In this document: positions 52,514 through 63,900 of the stretch, piece after piece
Layout of the letters: every line of letters starts with the position of its first letter
Position numbering within the stretch: position 1 is the stretch's first letter
Origin: Pontibacter ramchanderi
GTDB taxonomy: Bacteria > Bacteroidota > Bacteroidia > Cytophagales > Hymenobacteraceae
Assembly: GCF_002846395.1 (NCBI RefSeq)
Contig: NZ_PJMU01000001.1
Location: forward strand, 496,001 to 560,000
Reading direction: 5' to 3'
DNA: 64,000 bases
Notes under the pieces: generated by a model
The model's input: only the letters and a program-made list of their open reading frames with translations
Told to the model about the DNA's origin: nothing
Database searches by the model: none
Made by a program: the position numbers and the translations under genes

Positions 52514-53626
52514 TTGAAAATAACAATAATACAAGGAGCCTTTCTGCCTGTTCCTGCTATACAAGGTGGAGCAGTAGAAAAGATATGGCATAGAATGGGA
52601 CAGGAGTTTGCAGCCTTGGGACATGAGGTTGTACATATAAGTCGCTCCATTTCTAATCTTCCAGTTAGAGAAAAGTTAAATGGAGTAGAATACATAAGAG
52701 TGAAGGGGTATAATACTCCATCCTCGCTAATTAAACTGAAGTGGCTTGATTTACTTTATTCCCTCCGGGCAATTAAAATGATTCCTGAAGATTCTGACAT
52801 TATAGTTACGAACACATTTTGGTCTCCAATGCTAATTCATAAAAATTTAAGCAGAAAGGTTTATGTAAGTGTTGAGCGCTTCCCAAGAGGGCAAATGAAA
52901 TTTTATAAAGCTGTTGGCAGACTTAGAGGGTGTTCACCAGTAATTTGCGAAGCAATTAAAAGCGAAGTTCCCTCCATACATCAAAATCTCATATCTTATA
53001 TCCCTAATCCTGTTCCTTTTGATATAGTGCCTGTACATATTAAACGTACAAAAACCATACTTTTTGTTGGGAGGCTTCATCCTGAAAAAGGAGTTCACAT
53101 CTTACTTAAATCTTTCAAACTATTAGAAAAAGAAGTCGGTAAAGACTGGAAGTTGATTATTATTGGGCCATCTAATGTACAAGATGGTGGTGGAGGGGAC
53201 GCTTATTGTAAAGCTCTGAATGACCTTTCAAGCGATCTCAACGTTGAGTTTACGGGCCCTATATATAATGAAAAAGACCTGATAAGCTTTTATGCGAGTT
53301 CAACCATATTTTGTTATCCAGTACAACAGGGAAGTGGCGATGCAGCACCAGTGGCTCCAAGGGAAGCAATGGCTTATGGATGTGTGCCAGTTGTTTCTGA
53401 GTTAGCGTGTTTCAATGATTTTATTCAAAATAACATAAATGGTTTGACATTTAATCAAAATGCAGCAGATCAGGAGTTTGTATTAGCGCAGACTCTAATT
53501 AAGTTAATACGAGATGAAAAAGGTCTAAAAGCGATGTCTGAAGCAGCCAAACTTATTGTAAAAAGATACTCTCCTCAAACTGTAGCAAAGTTGTTTGTTC
53601 AAGATTTTAAGAGTTTAAAAACTTAA
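52514..53626 (+). CDS. Family 4 glycosyltransferase (TTG start)
   Basis: A 370-residue GT-B enzyme beginning at TTG with KITIIQGAFLPVPAIQGGAV, which is the complete first strand and glycine loop, so no ATG start fits. The C-terminal half has ILFVGRLHPEKGVHILLKSF, LIIIGPSNVQDGGGGDAY and GSGDAAPVAPREAMAYGCVPVVS near residue 278. In this last segment the donor motif has a Pro-Arg-Glu variant. It closely precedes the WcaF-like acetyltransferase gene (7 bases). Confidence 0.87.
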   Translation: MKITIIQGAFLPVPAIQGGAVEKIWHRMGQEFAALGHEVVHISRSISNLPVREKLNGVEYIRVKGYNTPSSLIKLKWLDLLYSLRAIKMIPEDSDIIVTNTFWSPMLIHKNLSRKVYVSVERFPRGQMKFYKAVGRLRGCSPVICEAIKSEVPSIHQNLISYIPNPVPFDIVPVHIKRTKTILFVGRLHPEKGVHILLKSFKLLEKEVGKDWKLIIIGPSNVQDGGGGDAYCKALNDLSSDLNVEFTGPIYNEKDLISFYASSTIFCYPVQQGSGDAAPVAPREAMAYGCVPVVSELACFNDFIQNNINGLTFNQNAADQEFVLAQTLIKLIRDEKGLKAMSEAAKLIVKRYSPQTVAKLFVQDFKSLKT

Positions 53627-53633
53627 TGAAACT

Positions 53634-54185
53634 ATGGAAGATAGCGCTATTCATATTCATCAGCAACTGTCTGCTTATGATAGTCCTTGGAGTAAGGGGC
53701 AGCGTATAAAGATGTTACTCTGGGAGTATGTGTGGCGGTTGCTATGCTCTTGGACTCCAAAACCAGCGAATAATTGGCGACTCTTCTGGCTAAAAGCGTT
53801 TGGTGCACAAGTTTTTGGAAAACCGTTTGTACATCAAAGGGCTAGAATACAGATTCCATGGAATTTAACACTACATGATCGTGCAGCACTAGGTGACAGA
53901 GCTAATGCCTACTCATTAGGGAAGATTGAAGTTCATGCCCATGCAACAGTTGCACAGGAGGCCTACTTAAATACCGGAACACATGCTTTCGAACAGCCTG
54001 CAAAAAATCTGGTCACGGCTCCGATTATCATTAGAACACATGCCTTCATAGGAGCAAGAGCTTTTATAATGCCAGGTATTACTATTGGAGAATATGCTAT
54101 TGTTGGAGCATGTAGTGTGGTTACTAAATCAGTTTTACCTCGAACTACAGTAATGGGGAATCCTGCCAGAACAAAGCGACTGTAG
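53634..54185 (+). CDS. WcaF-like LbH acetyltransferase
   Basis: A 183-residue protein of the colanic-acid acetyltransferase type. It has a basic, Trp-rich N-terminus (SPWSKGQRIKMLLWEYVWRLLC, WRLFWLKAFGAQVFGKPFV) and left-handed beta-helix hexapeptides from about residue 65 (IQIPWNLTLHDRAALGDRANAYSLG). The conserved His region GTHAFEQP follows, and the end is MGNPARTKRL. It probably O-acetylates a sugar residue of the polymer or repeat unit with acetyl-CoA. It sits between two glycosyltransferase genes. Confidence 0.88.
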   Translation: MEDSAIHIHQQLSAYDSPWSKGQRIKMLLWEYVWRLLCSWTPKPANNWRLFWLKAFGAQVFGKPFVHQRARIQIPWNLTLHDRAALGDRANAYSLGKIEVHAHATVAQEAYLNTGTHAFEQPAKNLVTAPIIIRTHAFIGARAFIMPGITIGEYAIVGACSVVTKSVLPRTTVMGNPARTKRL

Positions 54186-54241
54186 GTTACTAAAAATAGG
54201 CTTGGATAAGCAATAAGTTAGGATGGTTGATAAAAATAACT

Positions 54242-55102
54242 ATGATCACTCCATTAGATTTGACAATTTCGATTCCGGTTAGAAATGAAGAAAAAAACCT
54301 ATCGGGGTGCCTTGAAGCAATAGGACATGATTTTGCCCGTCACATAGTAGTGATAGATTCTAGCAGCACAGACAGTACATGTGAACAAGCCATTGAATTT
54401 GGTGCAGAGGTAGTAGATTTCGCATGGGATGGGAAATTTCCAAAGAAACGTAACTGGTATTTAAGAAACCATACACCTAACACAAAATGGATTCTCTTTC
54501 TGGACGCAGATGAATACCTGACAGAAGACTTTAAAAATGAGGTTAGAAAGGCACTTCGAAAAGATGACAAAGCAGGCTACTGGCTGAATTACACTGTTTA
54601 CTTTCTAGGAAAACAGCTTAGGGGAGGGTATCCAATGCGTAAACTGGCTCTGTTCCGTGTGGGCTCTGGGGAATATGAGCAAATAGAGGAAGACAAGTGG
54701 AGCCAACTCGATATGGAAGTGCATGAACACCCCGTTATTCGCGGAGAAATAGGAATCATCAAAAGCAAGATAGACCACAAAGACCTTAGGGGTATATCCC
54801 ACTATGTGTTAAAACACTGTGAGTATGCAGCTTGGGAAGCAGCAAGACTCTTAAAGTCAACTGACGATTCTGAATCATCTGCTCATTGGACGTGGAGACA
54901 GCGTTTAAAATATTCACTCATGAGGAGTGTCTTGATTGGGCCTGCATTTTTTATCGGGAGCTACATTATTTATGGAGGATTTAGGGATGGGGCCAGAGGT
55001 CTGGCAGTAGCCATTCTTAAAATGTCGTATTTCACCCAGGTATATTGTAAAATCAGGGAGAGCAGGAGTTTGGCTCAAAATATTGCAAAACAGCCGCTGT
55101 AA
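54242..55102 (+). CDS. Family 2 glycosyltransferase (WaaE/KdtX-like)
   Basis: A 286-residue inverting GT-A enzyme: LTISIPVRNEEKNLSGCLEAI at the N-terminus, VVIDSSSTDST, KKRNWYLRNH, and the metal-binding Asp-Ala-Asp in ILFLDADEYL near residue 90. A C-terminal helical part follows with YVLKHCEYAAWEAARLL and a possible membrane-associated segment (IGPAFFIGSYIIYGGF). This pattern matches the WaaE-like group of GT2. I start at ATG 54242; an in-frame TTG lies five codons upstream. Followed by a gap of about 450 bases. Confidence 0.9.
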   Translation: MITPLDLTISIPVRNEEKNLSGCLEAIGHDFARHIVVIDSSSTDSTCEQAIEFGAEVVDFAWDGKFPKKRNWYLRNHTPNTKWILFLDADEYLTEDFKNEVRKALRKDDKAGYWLNYTVYFLGKQLRGGYPMRKLALFRVGSGEYEQIEEDKWSQLDMEVHEHPVIRGEIGIIKSKIDHKDLRGISHYVLKHCEYAAWEAARLLKSTDDSESSAHWTWRQRLKYSLMRSVLIGPAFFIGSYIIYGGFRDGARGLAVAILKMSYFTQVYCKIRESRSLAQNIAKQPL

Positions 55103-55554
55103 GGTTTAAAGTAACATAAGTCTGTAACACCATTCATGTTATAGTCAGCATAGATTAAATTATATCCTACGTCATTACATATTAACGCGTTTTTCAGCTA
55201 GACAGTACTGTTTACCGATAGTGCCTGTTATAAAACTCTTAAGTGAAAAGTACTTCTTTTCACAATGCTCCATCCCAAGCTTTCAAAACTTTAGTATCTC
55301 TTCACTCTTATGAGGGCTATGTAAATTTTTTAACATAGAACAATAGCATGTTAAAATGATTTTATTATCCATTCACATCTTAGAAAGTAACATTCATACA
55401 TAAAATTAATATACTAATAATTACAAAATTTATCATTCCGTATAATATTATGTAAGGCTACTTATTATTAATTGTAAGTAACCAGTTTTACTCTAGCATT
55501 ATTAAGACTTTTTCTCTGACTCTAAGCCTCTTTGTGCTCTAAAAATAAAATTGT
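55103..55554. other. AT-rich gene-free gap
   Basis: These 452 bases carry no open frame with family resemblance and no strong hairpin. They separate the main glycosyltransferase run from the WcaI-like gene, whose slightly higher G+C suggests a separate history. A promoter for that gene is expected here, but no exact TAnnTTTG element is visible close to the start. Confidence 0.5.
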
Positions 55555-56838
55555 ATGAAAAGAAGGGTCCTTTTAATCGGGTATAATTTTTATCCTGAGC
55601 CTACGGGTATAGGCAAGTATAGTGGGGAGATGATTGCCTGGCTTGCACAAAATGGATATGACTGTGAAGTAGTTACATCTTATCCCTACTATCCAGAATG
55701 GAAGGTGCAGGATGAGTACTCAAATAAGAAGCATTGGTATAGTACAGAATTTCAGAATTTTGGTGAAAGCAAAATCAAAGTGAACAGATGCCCGATGTAT
55801 GTCCCATCAGTGCCTTCAGGCTTTAAACGCATTCTGCTTGATCTGACTTTTCTTATATCCGCTTGCCTTATGCTCTTAACCTTGCTATTTCAGCGAAAAT
55901 TCGACTATGTTATTACTGTTGTCCCATGTTTTCAATTCGGCTTGTTAGGGGTATTGTATAAAAAATTACGTAAAACCACGCTTCTTTATCACATACAAGA
56001 TTTGCAGATTGAAGCTGCCAGAGACCTTAACATGATCACTTCTCCTGTCTTGATCAATACTCTATTTAAGCTAGAGAAGTATATTCTCAACGAATCAGAT
56101 GTCATAAGCAGCATATCTGAAGGGATGGTGCGAAAAATAAAAATCAAGGCCAAGAAAGACGTCTACCTTTTTGCCAACTGGACAGATTGCAAAGCCTTCT
56201 TCCCAATAAATGGCCGCTCGGATCTTAAGGAGGAATTTGGCTTTAAGCGATCTGATAAGATCATCCTGTATTCAGGTGCGATTGGAGAGAAACAAGGTTT
56301 AGAGGCCATTCTCTACGCTGCCAAAGCGATGGAAAAACAGCGAAGCTTTAAATTTGTTATCTGTGGATCAGGTCCCTATAAGGAAAAGCTTAGCTCTCTT
56401 TCCCAAAACTTAGGGCTTAATAATTTGATTATCTTCTCACTGCAGCCTGCAGAATGTTTTAATAAGTTTCTGAACATGGCAGATGTACATCTGGTAATCC
56501 AAAAGGCCACTGCAGGTGACCTTGTGATGCCCTCAAAACTAACCACCGTCCTAGGAGTGGGGGGACTGGCATTGATAACAGCAAAACAAGGCACCGGTCT
56601 GCACTCATTGATTAGTCAGCATAATATCGGGATTTTAGTCAACCCTGAAGACCAGCTAGCTTTAAATGAGGGAATCTGGAACGCTGTGATGGGGGATTAT
56701 GATAATGTCAGATTAAATGCAAGGATGTACGCAGAGGAAAATCTTTCAGTAGATAAAATCATGGGTAGATATAAGCATGATGTACTAGAGCCAAGTTTGG
56801 TTGTAAAGAAGTTACCTGTGGAGCAAGTGCCTGCCTAA
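55555..56838 (+). CDS. WcaI-like family 4 glycosyltransferase
   Basis: A 427-residue GT-B enzyme matching the WcaI group of colanic-acid-type glycosyltransferases. The N-terminal RVLLIGYNFYPEPTGIGKYS is followed by VVTSYPYYPEWKV near residue 40, a membrane-associated hydrophobic stretch (about 100-125), and HIQDLQIEAARDL. The donor domain has IILYSGAIGEKQGLEAILYAA, VICGSGPYKEKL and AGDLVMPSKLTTVLGVGGL. WcaI-type proteins typically add a fucose or glucose residue; here the sugar is unknown. It lies 32 bases before the barrel protein gene. Confidence 0.9.
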   Translation: MKRRVLLIGYNFYPEPTGIGKYSGEMIAWLAQNGYDCEVVTSYPYYPEWKVQDEYSNKKHWYSTEFQNFGESKIKVNRCPMYVPSVPSGFKRILLDLTFLISACLMLLTLLFQRKFDYVITVVPCFQFGLLGVLYKKLRKTTLLYHIQDLQIEAARDLNMITSPVLINTLFKLEKYILNESDVISSISEGMVRKIKIKAKKDVYLFANWTDCKAFFPINGRSDLKEEFGFKRSDKIILYSGAIGEKQGLEAILYAAKAMEKQRSFKFVICGSGPYKEKLSSLSQNLGLNNLIIFSLQPAECFNKFLNMADVHLVIQKATAGDLVMPSKLTTVLGVGGLALITAKQGTGLHSLISQHNIGILVNPEDQLALNEGIWNAVMGDYDNVRLNARMYAEENLSVDKIMGRYKHDVLEPSLVVKKLPVEQVPA

Positions 56839-56870
56839 TTCAGATATTTATATAATTTTATTTTTTACCA

Positions 56871-57563
56871 ATGAATAAATGTCTTCCTGCAATTTTTATA
56901 TTAACATTGATCTGCTCAGGTGTAAAAGCAGGTAAGATAAATGATAAGTCTATAACAAACAAATCTATAGAAAGTGATTTTTATGATGGAACTGTGGGTT
57001 TGTCTGATATGGAAGGCAGTAAAAAGCTTCATTTACGTGCAGGATTTAAGTTTGCTCTGAATCTCTCCAACACAAATTTTAATAAAGGTTTTCCTAAACC
57101 TAATATACCTGTAGAGACTGTATGGAAAACAGGCTTTAGCAGTGGAGCATTCCTGGAATTTCCAATAATCAGCAATGTGACTCTCCAGCAAGAGTATTTA
57201 TATACTTACCTGCGGAGTGAGTTGTTAACCGAAGAAACAGAGTATCACTTGAGTTATATTTCGTTGCCCTTACTTCTTAAGCTAGAAGTTAAGTCGAAGT
57301 TTACTGTTATGGCAGGTCCTCAGGTAGATGTGTTAACTCATGCGAAAGAACAACACAACGGGCAATATTTAAATATTACACATGAGGTAGAGGAGCGTCA
57401 AATTGGTGCTGTAGTTGGAGTAGCATACAAATTATCTAAAATATTCGGTTTTGAGGCCAAGTTCATCCACGGAATAAACCATGTTGGAATGCGGCAAGCA
57501 GGATATACGAGGGAATTCAAATTGGAACAAATTCAAGTTGGTGCAATTGTTACTCCATTTTAA
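56871..57563 (+). CDS. Small outer-membrane beta-barrel protein (PorT/OmpW-like fold)
   Basis: A 230-residue precursor with a signal peptide (MNKCLPAIFILTLICSGVKAG). About eight amphipathic beta-strands follow (LHLRAGFKFALNLSNTNF, VTLQQEYLYTYLRSEL, LSYISLPLLLKLEVK, FTVMAGPQVDVL), ending in IQVGAIVTPF with the terminal Phe of outer-membrane proteins. The PLLLK...GP pattern is typical of the porin-family/PorT barrel domain. Its position behind WcaI suggests a part in surface polysaccharide attachment or export, but this is a guess. Confidence 0.75.
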   Translation: MNKCLPAIFILTLICSGVKAGKINDKSITNKSIESDFYDGTVGLSDMEGSKKLHLRAGFKFALNLSNTNFNKGFPKPNIPVETVWKTGFSSGAFLEFPIISNVTLQQEYLYTYLRSELLTEETEYHLSYISLPLLLKLEVKSKFTVMAGPQVDVLTHAKEQHNGQYLNITHEVEERQIGAVVGVAYKLSKIFGFEAKFIHGINHVGMRQAGYTREFKLEQIQVGAIVTPF

Positions 57564-57969
57564 TTTATTTCTTTAAAATATATAAGGGCTCTAAGAATTT
57601 TCTACCCATAATAATGACATGTTCACAATCAACACTCTCTATTTTACCATATTTTTTGTTTATTTATTATAATAAAATAATTTTAAGTTGCACATTCTTA
57701 GAACTCAACCGTACAATGTTTTATACTTTGCTAATTATTTTTATAAATATATTATTAAGGCAGTATACTACGCAATACAATAATGTTTGAAATGAATTTT
57801 TGAATTAAAATATCCTAAGGACGCTGTCTTCTTCTGTAAATTCATCTCCTCTACATTCATGCATATTTTAATTTATTAAAACTACAATAACTCTATAGGG
57901 AAGAGTGAGCTTCAGAATTTACATAATGAAGTGGCCTATCACAGAAGTATAAGATATTTAAACAGTAAC
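57564..57969. other. Gene-free gap before the giant secreted protein gene
   Basis: These 406 AT-rich bases hold no open frame of note and no strong hairpin. They form the right edge of the AT-rich polysaccharide region; G+C rises quickly inside the next gene. The promoter of the giant gene should be here, but I see no exact TAnnTTTG near its start. Confidence 0.5.
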
Positions 57970-60900
57970 ATGCGTATGCATATGAAATTTACAGTTTTTG
58001 ATAGCTATTGGAAAATGTTACTGTTGTCCATAGCCGCCCTGTCTTTTATTATTTTTTCCACCCAACTGCTTGAAAGTAAGCCAATTCCTATCGCTACTTC
58101 GTTTGGCAATTCAATTACTGAAGATAACTCAACTTTTCGCAAGGAGACTGCTAGCGACTATTCAGTTGCACATCATGCGGCAACTGACAATGCCAGTTCT
58201 GCCCTTAGGAGCAGCGTTGATGCGGCCAGTAATAAAGAGTATAAAATAAAGGCAGACGGATCAGTAGCTGATTTTGCTGTAAATGCAGGTTCTGGCAATT
58301 CAATTTTAGTGATCAGTAGCACCTCTAATAAATTTAGCCTGTACACTACTGAAATTTTAACAGCGGAAGGACTAAATGGCTTTAGCTCCTTAGATATATT
58401 AGGAGTAAACTCTTCTGTTCTTGAAGCCTATGACGTGGTGATTATAGGTAATATCCCGCTTACAGATGCCCAGGTTAGCATGCTCAGCACCTGGACAAAT
58501 GCGGGGGGTACACTGATTGCGTTAAAGCCTGATACTAAATTATCCCAGCTACTAGGTATAGCGCCTGCTGGCGGTACGCTAGCCAATAAATATCTTCTGG
58601 TAAATACCGCAACAGGACCAGGCAAAGGTATAGTGAATCAAACCATACAGTACCAGGGAGTAGCAGATCTTTACACATTAAATGGGGCAACCTCTATAGC
58701 CAGGCTCTATTCCGGTGCAAGCACCTCCACGAACTATCCTGCCGTGACAATGCATAAAGTTGGGGGGCACGGAGGAACAGCAGTGGCATTTACTTTTGAT
58801 CTTGCACGATCGATCGTCTATACGCGGCAGGGTAACCCACAGTGGGCAGGGCAGAAAAGGGATGGGCAAGCCGGTCCTATACGTTCGGATGATCAGTTCT
58901 ACCCGGATTGGGTAGATCTAAATAAGGTAATGATACCGCAAGCAGATGAGCAGCAGCGACTTTTAGCTAACATAATCACATTAAAAGCGCGAAAGCCTGT
59001 GCCACGCTTTTGGTATTTCCCCCGAGGGTTAAAAGCAGCTGTAGTTATGACAGGTGATGATCATGGTAATGGAGGGACTAAGGCTCGGTTTAATCAATAC
59101 CTCCAGATGAGTACTGACAACAGTGCAGAAGCAGTTGCTGATTGGCGTGCCATAAGAGGGACTTCTTACATTTACCCAAATACTCCTCTTACAGACACAG
59201 AAGCAAGAGCCTTTGAACAGCAGGGTTTTGAAATAGCACTGCACCTGACCACTAACTGCACTAACTTTACTCCAACTTCATTAGAGCGAGATCTCAACAA
59301 TCAGCTGGCTGATTTCAAGACACGCTACCCAAGTGTCGCTCCTCCTTCAACTAACAGGACGCACTGTATAGCCTGGAGTGATTGGCACACACAGCCGAAA
59401 CTGGAAGCTCCAAAAGGTATAAGACTCGATGCCAACTATTATTACTGGCCAAGTCCGTGGGTACAGAACAGGCCCGGTATGTTTACAGGGTCTGGTATAC
59501 CTATGAGGTTTACAGATCTGGATGGTGAGCTAATAGACTGTTATCAACTGACCACCCAGATGACGGATGAGTCAGATCAGGCGTTTCCATACACAATTGA
59601 TCAGCTATTGAATAAGGCCTTAGGTTCGGAAGGGTACTATGGTGTCTTCTGCGCCAATATGCATACCGATGCGCCATACTCTGATGGGTCTGATAAGATT
59701 ATTGCTTCAGCAAAAGCCCGAAACGTGCCTGTTATTTCCTCAAAACAGCTTCTTACATGGCTGGATGGACGTAATGGCTCTACATTCGGCTCGATGAGCT
59801 GGAGTGAAAGTGAGCTAAGTTTTAAAGTGAATGTGGCAAGTGGAGCGAGAAACCTAGAGGGCATGCTGCCGATAACGGAAGCCACAGGTCGGTTGGTAAA
59901 GCTGACCCGGAATGGTGTAATTGTGCCGATCATCAAAACAGAATACATCAAAGGCGTTGAATATGCATTTTTCCCTGCTTCATCTGGTGATTATGTTGCT
60001 AGTTATGATAAAGAAGCATCGGTCAATCAACCGCCTGTCGTTGATATTACCACTCCGGCTAACAATGCCACTTTTACAGCGCCTGCCTCCATCACCATTA
60101 CAGCCAATGCTTCAGACGCAGATGGTGTTGTGAGTAAAGTTGAATTCTATAACGGAGATCAGAAAATAGGAGAAGACGTTGAAGGTGGTAACGGATGGAG
60201 CTACACCTGGAACAATGTTACAGCCAATACCTATACGCTAACTGCTAATGCATTTGATAATAGCGGCGATTCGTCTTCATCGGCTCAGGTGAAAATAGAA
60301 GTCACAGCGGTTTGCCCTTGTACAGTATTTGCCCCTTCGTTAGCACCGTCGAGCAGCCTGCAAAACGACGAGCAGGCAATCCAAGTGGGGATGAAGTTCC
60401 GCGCCTCCTCTAACGGCTACGTGACGGGGGTGCGCTTCTACAAGCAAAGCGGCAACACGGGCACGCACACCGGCCAGCTCTACAGCAGTAGTGGTGCCCT
60501 CTTGGCCTCTGTCGTGTTCAGCAACGAGACGGCCTCAGGTTGGCAGCAGGCGCTCTTCTCCTCGCCGGTGGCCATCACGGCAGGTACCACCTACGTCATC
60601 TCCTATCACAGTAGCGCGGGAAACTATACCTCCGATTATTCTTATTTCAACCAGGCCTACATCAGTGAGCCACTACGTGCACTGGCAGATGGTGAAGACG
60701 GCCCTAATGGGTTATACCGTTACACCAGTTCTCCTGCATTCCCGGCCAGCAACTACCAGGCCAGCAACTATTGGGTGGACGTGGTGTTCAGTCCGGATGA
60801 TACGCCGGCCAACCAGCCGCCGATGGTCAGCATGACCGCACCGGCCAACAATGCCACTTTTACGGCTCCCGCAACCATCACACTGACGGCAGACGCTTCT

Positions 60901-63900
60901 GATACAGACGGCACGGTCAGCAAGGTGGAGTTCTTCAACGGCACGAACAAGCTGGGCGAGGACACTGACGGCGGCAACGGGTGGAGCTTTGACTGGGATG
61001 AGGTGCCGGCGGGAAGCTATACCTTAACGGCCCGCACTACCGATGATCAAGATGCGGTGACAACGTCTTCGGCAGTAACTATCACGGTGACTGGAGGGAC
61101 ACTCTCATGTCCATGTACAGTGTTTAAACCAACAGATGCACCAGCAAACGCCTTGTACAATGACGGACAGGCAATCCAGGTAGGGATGAAGTTCCGCGCT
61201 TCCTCTAACGGCTACGTGACGGGGGTGCGCTTCTACAAGCAAAGCGGCAACACCGGCACCCACACCGGCCAGCTCTACAGCAGCAGCGGCACGCTGCTGG
61301 CCTCTGTTGAGTTCACGGGCGAGACGGCCTCGGGCTGGCAACAGGCAGCTTTCTCCTCGCCGGTGGCCATCACGGCAGGTACCACCTACGTCATCTCCTA
61401 TCACAGTAGCGCGGGAAACTATACCTCCGATTATTCTTATTTCAACCAGGCCTACATCAGTGAGCCACTACGTGCACTGGCAGATGGTGAAGACGGCCCT
61501 AATGGGTTATACCGTTACACCAGTTCTCCTGCATTCCCGGCCAGCAACTACCAGGCCAGCAACTATTGGGTGGACGTGGTGTTCAGTCCGGATGATACGC
61601 CGGCCAACCAGCCGCCGATGGTCAGCATGACCGCACCGGCCAACAATGCCACTTTTACGGCTCCCGCAACCATCACACTGACGGCAGACGCTTCTGATAC
61701 AGACGGCACGGTCAGCAAGGTGGAGTTCTTCAACGGCACGAACAAGCTGGGCGAGGACACTGACGGCGGCAACGGGTGGAGCTTTGACTGGGATGAGGTG
61801 CCGGCGGGAAGCTATACCTTAACGGCCCGCACTACCGATGATCAAGATGCGGTGACAACGTCTTCGGCAGTAACTATCACGGTCAACCCTCCGACCAACC
61901 AGCCTCCTGTTGTTGCTATAACCTCTCCAAAAGAAGGGGCTAGCTTTACAGCTCCTGCCAGCATCACCATAGTTGCCGCAGCCTCGGATGCTGATGGTTC
62001 AGTGAGTAAGGTCGAGTTTTTTAACGGGGAAACGAAATTAGGAGAAGCTACTGCAAGTCCATATGAATACTCCTGGACCAGTGTTGGTGCAGGCACATAC
62101 CAGCTTATGGCTAGGGCAACAGACAATTCCGGAGCAGTGACCAATTCAGATGTAGTGAATATTTCAATAACGGCCCCGGAGAACCGGCCTCCAGTTGTAG
62201 CTAATCCTATCGCAGATCAGGCAGCAGTTGTAGGTGTCGCCTTTAGCTTTACTTTTAGCCTCAATACATTTGCCGATCCGGACGAAGATCCATTGATCTA
62301 TACTTCAAGCCTGACAGATGGGGCAACACTGCCTGCCTGGCTGACATTCAACGGGGCCACCCGCACCTTTAGCGGCACTCCACCTGCCGGAAGCCAGGGG
62401 CAACTCAGTATCCGTGTGATTGCCAATGATGGAAGGGGAGGTACGGCAAATGATGATTTTAGCCTAACTATTGTTCAGCCTGATAACCAGGCTCCAGTAC
62501 TGGCAAGTATCGGAAACAAAACTGTGAACGAGCTGAGTCAGCTAAGCTTCATAGCAAGTGCTACCGATGATGGCTTGCCGAATAACTCATTGATCTACTC
62601 TATGGTCAGCCCCGTCGCAGAGGCAAGTATAAATCCATCAACAGGAGCCTTCTCCTGGACCCCGACAGAAGCCCAGGGACCTGGATCCTATACCTTTACT
62701 ATAAGAGTATCAGATGGGGAACTATCTGATGAAGAATTAATCACCGTCCAGGTGGCCGAAGTTAACCAGGCACCGGTACTGGCAACTGTGGGTAATAAGG
62801 AGATCGGCTTAGGCCAGACACTGATGTTCACCCTGCAGAGTTCTGACGTAGACATACCAGCTCAGACGCTTACTTATTCAGCCAACAAGTTGCCTGCAGG
62901 AGCCACACTCAATGCCAATACCGGAGAGTTCTCCTGGGCACCGACTTCTAGACAGGTAGGGAGCCATAAGATTATCTTCAGGGTGTCTGACGGAATCGCC
63001 CAGGTTAATGAAAGTATAACCATTACGGTAAAATCTACTCCGGTAGCTTCTGCTCCTGTCATTGCTTCGTTTAGCCCAACGAGCGGTAAAGTAGGTGACC
63101 AGGTTGTTATCAGTGGCAGCAACTTAACTGGTGCCAGTGCTGTGGCGTTTAACGGTGTGCTGGCTCTCATTCGTGAAAATAGTGCCTCTTCCATTACTGT
63201 CGATGTGCCTGCGGGTGCCACCACAGGCAAGATTAGTGTTTCCACTCCTGGTGGAACAGTATCCAGTGAAGCAAGTTTTACTGTAACAGGAGAAACATCA
63301 GGTATATTACCTTATGTGAGTATCACTTCTCCAGCTAACAGCTCGAGCTATACTGCTCCTGCTTCAGTTACCATCTCAGCCACTGCCTCAGATCCGGATG
63401 GTACTGTTGTCAGGGTGGAATTTTTTCAGGGAAATACGAAGCTGGGGGAAGGCACAAATGGTGCAGATGGCTGGAGCCTGGTTTGGAATAACGTGGCAGC
63501 AGGTAGTTATGCTTTAACAGCCAGAGCAACAGACAATACCGGTCTATCCGCCACGTCTGAACCGATCAATATATCAGTGACTTCCATAAGCACCAGTCCT
63601 CCACTGGTTACAAGCTTTAGCCCTCCGAGTGGGCCTGTAGGAGAGAGTGTGCTAATCAGCGGAAATAATTTATCCACTACCAACAAGATTACGTTCGGCC
63701 CCTCCAATGCTGAATTTACAGTTGATGGAAACGGTAATCTGATAGCTAAAGTGCCTGCTGTCAACGGCAAACTTCCTTCCAGTGTTAAAATTACTGTGAC
63801 TACTCCGTCCGGAAATAACACAACAAGTGACAAGTTTACTATTACATCCGGAATGGCAGCCAGTGTAGTAAGCTCCTTACAAAAGGCTGATGTGGAAGAG

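Noticed and set aside
60491-60835. Plus-strand frame in the giant gene, with a near-identical twin at 61307-61630
   Set aside because: Both are out-of-frame shadows within the duplicated DUF4082-Ig module; their identity only reflects the DNA repeat.
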